From NCBI RefSeq assembly GCF_043642205.1, contig NZ_JBHZSG010000006.1, forward strand, positions 62,001-126,000: a stretch of 64,000 bases of DNA, in the 5' to 3' direction. This DNA is from Thalassotalea_A litorea. GTDB taxonomy: Bacteria > Pseudomonadota > Gammaproteobacteria > Enterobacterales > Alteromonadaceae. How positions within the stretch are numbered: the first letter of the stretch is position 1; the number at the start of each line of letters is the position of its first letter. A model generated the notes under the pieces. The model was not told the DNA's origin. It worked only from the letters and a program-made list of their open reading frames with translations, and did no database searches. The position numbers and the translations under genes were made by a program. Below are positions 60,380 to 64,000 of the stretch, one piece after another.

Positions 60380-61441
60380 ATGACCGCAATGAAAGCAATA
60401 AAGGGACCGGCAATATTTCTCGCGCAATTCGCAGACGACGTTGCGCCGTTCAATAGTTTACCTGCCATTTGTCAGTGGGTATCAAGTTTAGGCTATAAGG
60501 CGATTCAGATCCCAACCTGGGATAAACGCTTATTTGATCTGGAGCTGGCAGGGGAGTCGAAAACCTATTGTGATGAGATCAAAGGCATCGCAGCTGAGCA
60601 TGGCTTGGCGATTAGTGAGTTGTCCACACATCTTCAAGGGCAATTGGTGGCGGTAAATCCCGCCTATGATGCGATGTTTGATAATTTTGCGCCGCCTGAG
60701 TTTCGCAATAATCCTAAACAACGACAAATCTGGGCAACAGAGCAAATGCGACTAGCGGCCCAAGCCAGTGGATATCTGGGGTTAAAATCCCATGCGACCT
60801 TTTCTGGCGCATACTTGTGGCATACCGTTTACCCTTGGCCACAACGGCCACAGGGGCTAGTAGAGCAGGGCTTTGAAGCCTTGGCTGAGCGTTGGTTACC
60901 GATTTTAAACCAGTTTGACCAAGCCGGCGTTGATGTCTGCTATGAACTTCACCCCGGTGAAGACTTGCATGATGGATTAACGTTTGAGCGCTTTTTAGAG
61001 GCGACGAACAACCATCCGCGCGCCAATATTCTTTACGATCCTAGTCACTTTGTGTTGCAGCAGCTCGACTATCTGGCTTTCATCGATATTTATCATGAAC
61101 GCATTAAGGCATTTCACGTTAAAGATGCGGAATTTAACCCATCTGGTAAATGCGGTGTTTATGGTGGTTATGCCGATTGGACCGACAGAGCCGGACGTTT
61201 TCGTTCGCTTGGCGACGGACAAATCGATTTTAAACAAATTTTTAGCAAGCTTACCCAGTATGGCTTCGATGGCTGGGCCGTACTTGAATGGGAGTGTTGT
61301 ATTAAAAATCCCGTCGATGGTGCTACGGAGGGGGCAAAATTTATAGCTGATCATTTGATTAACCCTACGGAGAAAGCTTTTGATGATTTCGCCGGTGGTG
61401 AGCCGGATATCGAATTAAACAACCGTATTTTAGGGCTATAA
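60380..61441 (+). CDS. Sugar phosphate isomerase/epimerase-like TIM barrel
   Basis: A 353-residue AP-endonuclease-2-type TIM-barrel protein. Likely metal ligands are Glu in CYELHPGE, Asp/His in LYDPSHFV, His in AFHVKDAEF and Glu in VLEWECC. The relatives isomerise or epimerise sugars or inositol derivatives. It starts 19 bases after the preceding gene, with AAGGA before ATG 60380. The substrate is unknown. Confidence 0.9.
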   Translation: MTAMKAIKGPAIFLAQFADDVAPFNSLPAICQWVSSLGYKAIQIPTWDKRLFDLELAGESKTYCDEIKGIAAEHGLAISELSTHLQGQLVAVNPAYDAMFDNFAPPEFRNNPKQRQIWATEQMRLAAQASGYLGLKSHATFSGAYLWHTVYPWPQRPQGLVEQGFEALAERWLPILNQFDQAGVDVCYELHPGEDLHDGLTFERFLEATNNHPRANILYDPSHFVLQQLDYLAFIDIYHERIKAFHVKDAEFNPSGKCGVYGGYADWTDRAGRFRSLGDGQIDFKQIFSKLTQYGFDGWAVLEWECCIKNPVDGATEGAKFIADHLINPTEKAFDDFAGGEPDIELNNRILGL

Positions 61442-61484
61442 GGCAACCCGTCTTATTGCGTTTACGTACCTGAAGGAACACATA

Positions 61485-62708
61485 ATGAGTGATAATAATA
61501 ACCAAAAAATCTTTAATTTATGTTGTATTGCCTTAACCGTTACCTCGATGACCTTTGCCATACGGGCGGGTATCCTTGGCCAGCTTGGCGCTGACTTTGG
61601 GTTAAACGGCGAAGAGCTTGGCTGGGTAAATGCCATGGCATTTCTTGGCTTCCCAGTCGCAACTATGGTTGGTGGCATTATTTACAACGAGATTGGTGCA
61701 CGCAAGTTAATTGCGCTGGCCTTTATCTGCCATTTGTTGGGATTGATTCTAACCATTACTGCTGGCGGTTTCTGGGGCTTGCTTATCTCGACATTTTTAA
61801 TTGGCTTTGCCAATGGTGCGGTTGAAGCTGGCTGCAACCCATTAATCGCGGAAACTTATCCCGACCGAAAAACCACCATGTTAAATCGTTTTCACGTCTG
61901 GTTCCCTGGCGGCATAGTCATCGGTGCCTTGTTGTCGAACCTGATGACGGGCTATGGTCTTAACTGGCAATGGCAGGTCGGTATTATTGTTATTCCAACG
62001 CTGTGGTACGGGATGATGATGTTGAAAACGGTGTTTCCGACTTACGATGATAAATTGCACTCCACCACAGACAACCTACGTAATCTGTTCAATCCTCTGT
62101 ATCTGTTTTTAGTTATCTGTATGACCTTAACGGCAACTACCGAACTGGGAACTCAACAGTGGATTGAGAAAATCCTTGGTGCCAGCGGTGCCTCACCAAT
62201 GCTGGTGCTGGCATTGATCACTGGATTAATGGCGGTAGGACGTTACTTCGCCGGTCCTATTATTAAAACCTTTAATCCGACAGGCGTCCTGATTGGTTCG
62301 GCTCTCTTTGCCAGTGCCGGTATCTACATGATGAGTATTGCATCAGGAAATCTCATTTATGTGGCAGCCATTTTATTTGCCATTGGTTGTACGTACTTTT
62401 GGCCAACCATGCTCGGCTGTGTTGCTGAATACACGCCAAAAACCGGCGCATTAGGCATGTCACTTATCGGTGGGGTAGGCATGTTTGCAGTAAGTATGTG
62501 GAATCCAGTGATTGGTGGTTGGATTGATACCGCGTCAGAACAGGCACAACAAATGAACCTGAGCGATGTAGAGGCGAATATTTTTGCCGGGCAAACGGTA
62601 TTGCAAAACTTATTGATGTTTCCTTTGATTCTGATTATCGCTTTTGTCATTCTGTATGTGCTGGTTAAAAAACAAACAAGCAACGCTCAGATCGCAAGTT
62701 CAAATTAG
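61485..62708 (+). CDS. MFS transporter, sugar-type
   Basis: A 407-residue transporter with about 12 hydrophobic helices. The first cytoplasmic loop reads GGIIYNEIGARK, the position of the MFS DRxGRR motif. Its location between isomerase and dehydrogenase genes points to uptake of the operon's sugar or glycoside. AAGGA lies before ATG 61485. Substrate not identifiable by eye. Confidence 0.9.
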   Translation: MSDNNNQKIFNLCCIALTVTSMTFAIRAGILGQLGADFGLNGEELGWVNAMAFLGFPVATMVGGIIYNEIGARKLIALAFICHLLGLILTITAGGFWGLLISTFLIGFANGAVEAGCNPLIAETYPDRKTTMLNRFHVWFPGGIVIGALLSNLMTGYGLNWQWQVGIIVIPTLWYGMMMLKTVFPTYDDKLHSTTDNLRNLFNPLYLFLVICMTLTATTELGTQQWIEKILGASGASPMLVLALITGLMAVGRYFAGPIIKTFNPTGVLIGSALFASAGIYMMSIASGNLIYVAAILFAIGCTYFWPTMLGCVAEYTPKTGALGMSLIGGVGMFAVSMWNPVIGGWIDTASEQAQQMNLSDVEANIFAGQTVLQNLLMFPLILIIAFVILYVLVKKQTSNAQIASSN

Positions 62709-62719
62709 GATGGAGTAAT

Positions 62720-63313
62720 ATGGAGCAGGAAAGACGCAGGTTTATTGCCAATTTGACTCGGATATTAGGTTCCGGGGCAGCATTAATAACGATCAATGCA
62801 ACCCATGTCAGTGCTGCTCTTGCTTATCAGAGGTCGCTGAATTCAAGCCTAAGAGCGGGCGCATTGTTGAACCTTGAGCAAATGCAAATCCTGCATGATG
62901 TTTGCCAGACGATTATCCCGAAAACGGATACGCCCGGTGCCGCAGATCTTGATTGTCATGGATTTATCGATCATCAATTATCTGTTGTACATACCGCGGC
63001 GCAACAGCGCGCCGTTATCGCGGTGCTACGCAGCATTCACACCATTAGCAACGCTCAGTTTAAGCTCTCATTTACCGGTCTCAACGACACCCAAAAGCAG
63101 CAGTGTCTCGAAAATATTGAACGGGGAAAGTGGGGCGATACCAAACTTATCGAAAACTTTAAATTTTTAAAGTCATTAACTGCTTTTGGTTACTTCACTT
63201 CTGAAATTGGCGCGACAAAGGTCTTGAATTATCAGCCTGTCCCAGGCGGATATCGCGGTTCAATACCATTTACCAATGAGACCAGAAACTACGGTTCTCA
63301 TGCTCGTTATTAA
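62720..63313 (+). CDS. Gluconate 2-dehydrogenase subunit 3-like protein
   Basis: A 197-residue protein with a twin-arginine-like N-terminus (ERRRFIANLTR) followed by a hydrophobic stretch (about 15-33), so exported through Tat or anchored. It resembles the subunit 3 family (PF13618) that pairs with GMC flavoproteins as sugar or gluconate dehydrogenases. GGAG lies before ATG 62720. The GMC gene follows 66 bases later, which fits the complex. Confidence 0.87.
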   Translation: MEQERRRFIANLTRILGSGAALITINATHVSAALAYQRSLNSSLRAGALLNLEQMQILHDVCQTIIPKTDTPGAADLDCHGFIDHQLSVVHTAAQQRAVIAVLRSIHTISNAQFKLSFTGLNDTQKQQCLENIERGKWGDTKLIENFKFLKSLTAFGYFTSEIGATKVLNYQPVPGGYRGSIPFTNETRNYGSHARY

Positions 63314-63379
63314 TGACGCCAATGGCGTGGTTGCTAAAGGATAGTCCAAAAACAATAACTAAAATCAGGTTTGGATGAA

Positions 63380-64000
63380 ATGTCAGAATATCGCTATATC
63401 AATGAAAGCAAAGAAACGTTTGACGTGTTAATCGTCGGCTCTGGCGTCACTGGTGGCTGGGCAGCAAAGGAGTTTTGTGAGCGCGGTTATAAAACTTTGA
63501 TGATAGAACGGGGCCGTGTTGTTAAGCATCGCCAAGATTATACATCCGAGGGGAAGGGGCCTTGGCAGTTTCCTAACCGAACTAAAGTCGATAACTTGCT
63601 GGCGGAACAGCAACATAAGGTACAGCGAAAGTGTTATGCATTTAATGATGCCACCAAACAGTTTTTTGGTAACGATCGAGATTTACCTTACTCAACAGAG
63701 CAAGGCACCGGATTTGAGTGGATCCGCGCGAATCAACTTGGTGGAAAGTCGCTATTGTGGCATCGGCAAAGCTATCGTTGGAGTGATTATGATTTTAATG
63801 CCAATAAGGCTGATGGTCATGGCATAGACTGGCCCGTGCGACTAAAAGACCTTGAAGCCTGGTATGCGCATGTGGAACGTCATGCGGGTATTTCGGGTAA
63901 CTACGACAATTTATCGCAACTCCCCAACAGTGAATTTCTGCCGGCATTTGAAATGAATTCGCCAGAGAAAATGATCCAGCATAAACTCGCTAGTCTCTAT
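63380..64000 (+). CDS. GMC-type FAD-dependent oxidoreductase, N-terminal part (cut by window end)
   Basis: The frame from ATG 63380 stays open for 207 codons to the window end. The FAD-binding motif is VLIVGSGVTGGWAAKE (about residues 17-32), followed by the GMC segment YKTLMIERG and GGKSLLWHRQSYRW. No signal peptide is present, so it could travel with the Tat-bearing subunit 3. Together they form a gluconate- or glucoside-dehydrogenase-like enzyme; the rest lies outside the window. Confidence 0.9.
   Translation, partial: MSEYRYINESKETFDVLIVGSGVTGGWAAKEFCERGYKTLMIERGRVVKHRQDYTSEGKGPWQFPNRTKVDNLLAEQQHKVQRKCYAFNDATKQFFGNDRDLPYSTEQGTGFEWIRANQLGGKSLLWHRQSYRWSDYDFNANKADGHGIDWPVRLKDLEAWYAHVERHAGISGNYDNLSQLPNSEFLPAFEMNSPEKMIQHKLASLY

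Overview
The window looks like a chromosomal segment of a marine gammaproteobacterium of the order Alteromonadales, probably near Colwelliaceae (Thalassotalea or Colwellia-like). The basis is protein character and gene order: hslV-hslU next to ftsN and priA, prkA-yeaH-spoVR, dnaB-alr, a Colwellia/Shewanella-type TIGR02922 protein, and REP-like palindromes. This is inference from reading, not from a search. I see no rRNA, tRNA, CRISPR array, complete insertion sequence or prophage.

Region 1 (1-14.2 kb) is an assimilatory nitrate cluster: end of a porin gene, nasT (ANTAR antiterminator), nasS (nitrate sensor), nrtA-nrtB-nrtD (nitrate ABC importer), a second paralogous porin, nirB-nirD (NADH nitrite reductase), nasA (nitrate reductase) and a uroporphyrinogen-III methyltransferase for siroheme. 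The nasS-nrtA gap holds an NtrC-like box, a sigma-54-type promoter, two look-alike hairpins (probable NasT target) and an intrinsic terminator. This is a legible nitrogen-plus-nitrate control switch and the best regulatory feature here.

Region 2 (14.2-25.1 kb) holds a small membrane protein, a membrane-anchored XRE regulator, an M23-like protein, an esterase, hrpB, mrcB, ldhA, and two related family-2 glycosyltransferases, the first of which has lost its DxD motif. Region 3 (25.1-30 kb, mostly minus strand) has pyrB-hemL and clcA-hemJ.

Region 4 (30-45.6 kb) holds a DUF6776 protein, erpA under a probable IscR-controlled promoter, an RND efflux pair, an M28 peptidase, a TraB/GumN protein, rraA, rpmE, priA, ftsN, hslVU (with a heat-shock-like promoter), a DUF971 protein and a YbaN-like protein. 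Several REP-like palindromes lie here.

Region 5 (45.7-58.1 kb) has an ECF sigma factor, its probable anti-sigma factor and a DUF4097 repeat protein; then prkA-yeaH-spoVR, dnaB-alr, a small TIGR02922 protein, zur, and an amidohydrolase-like protein that lacks the metal ligands.

Region 6 (58.2-64 kb) is a sugar-oxidation operon controlled by a divergent PAS-AraC regulator: Gfo/Idh/MocA oxidoreductase, TIM-barrel isomerase, MFS transporter, gluconate-dehydrogenase-subunit-3-like protein and a GMC oxidoreductase cut by the window end. Together these suggest a 3-keto-glycoside type pathway.
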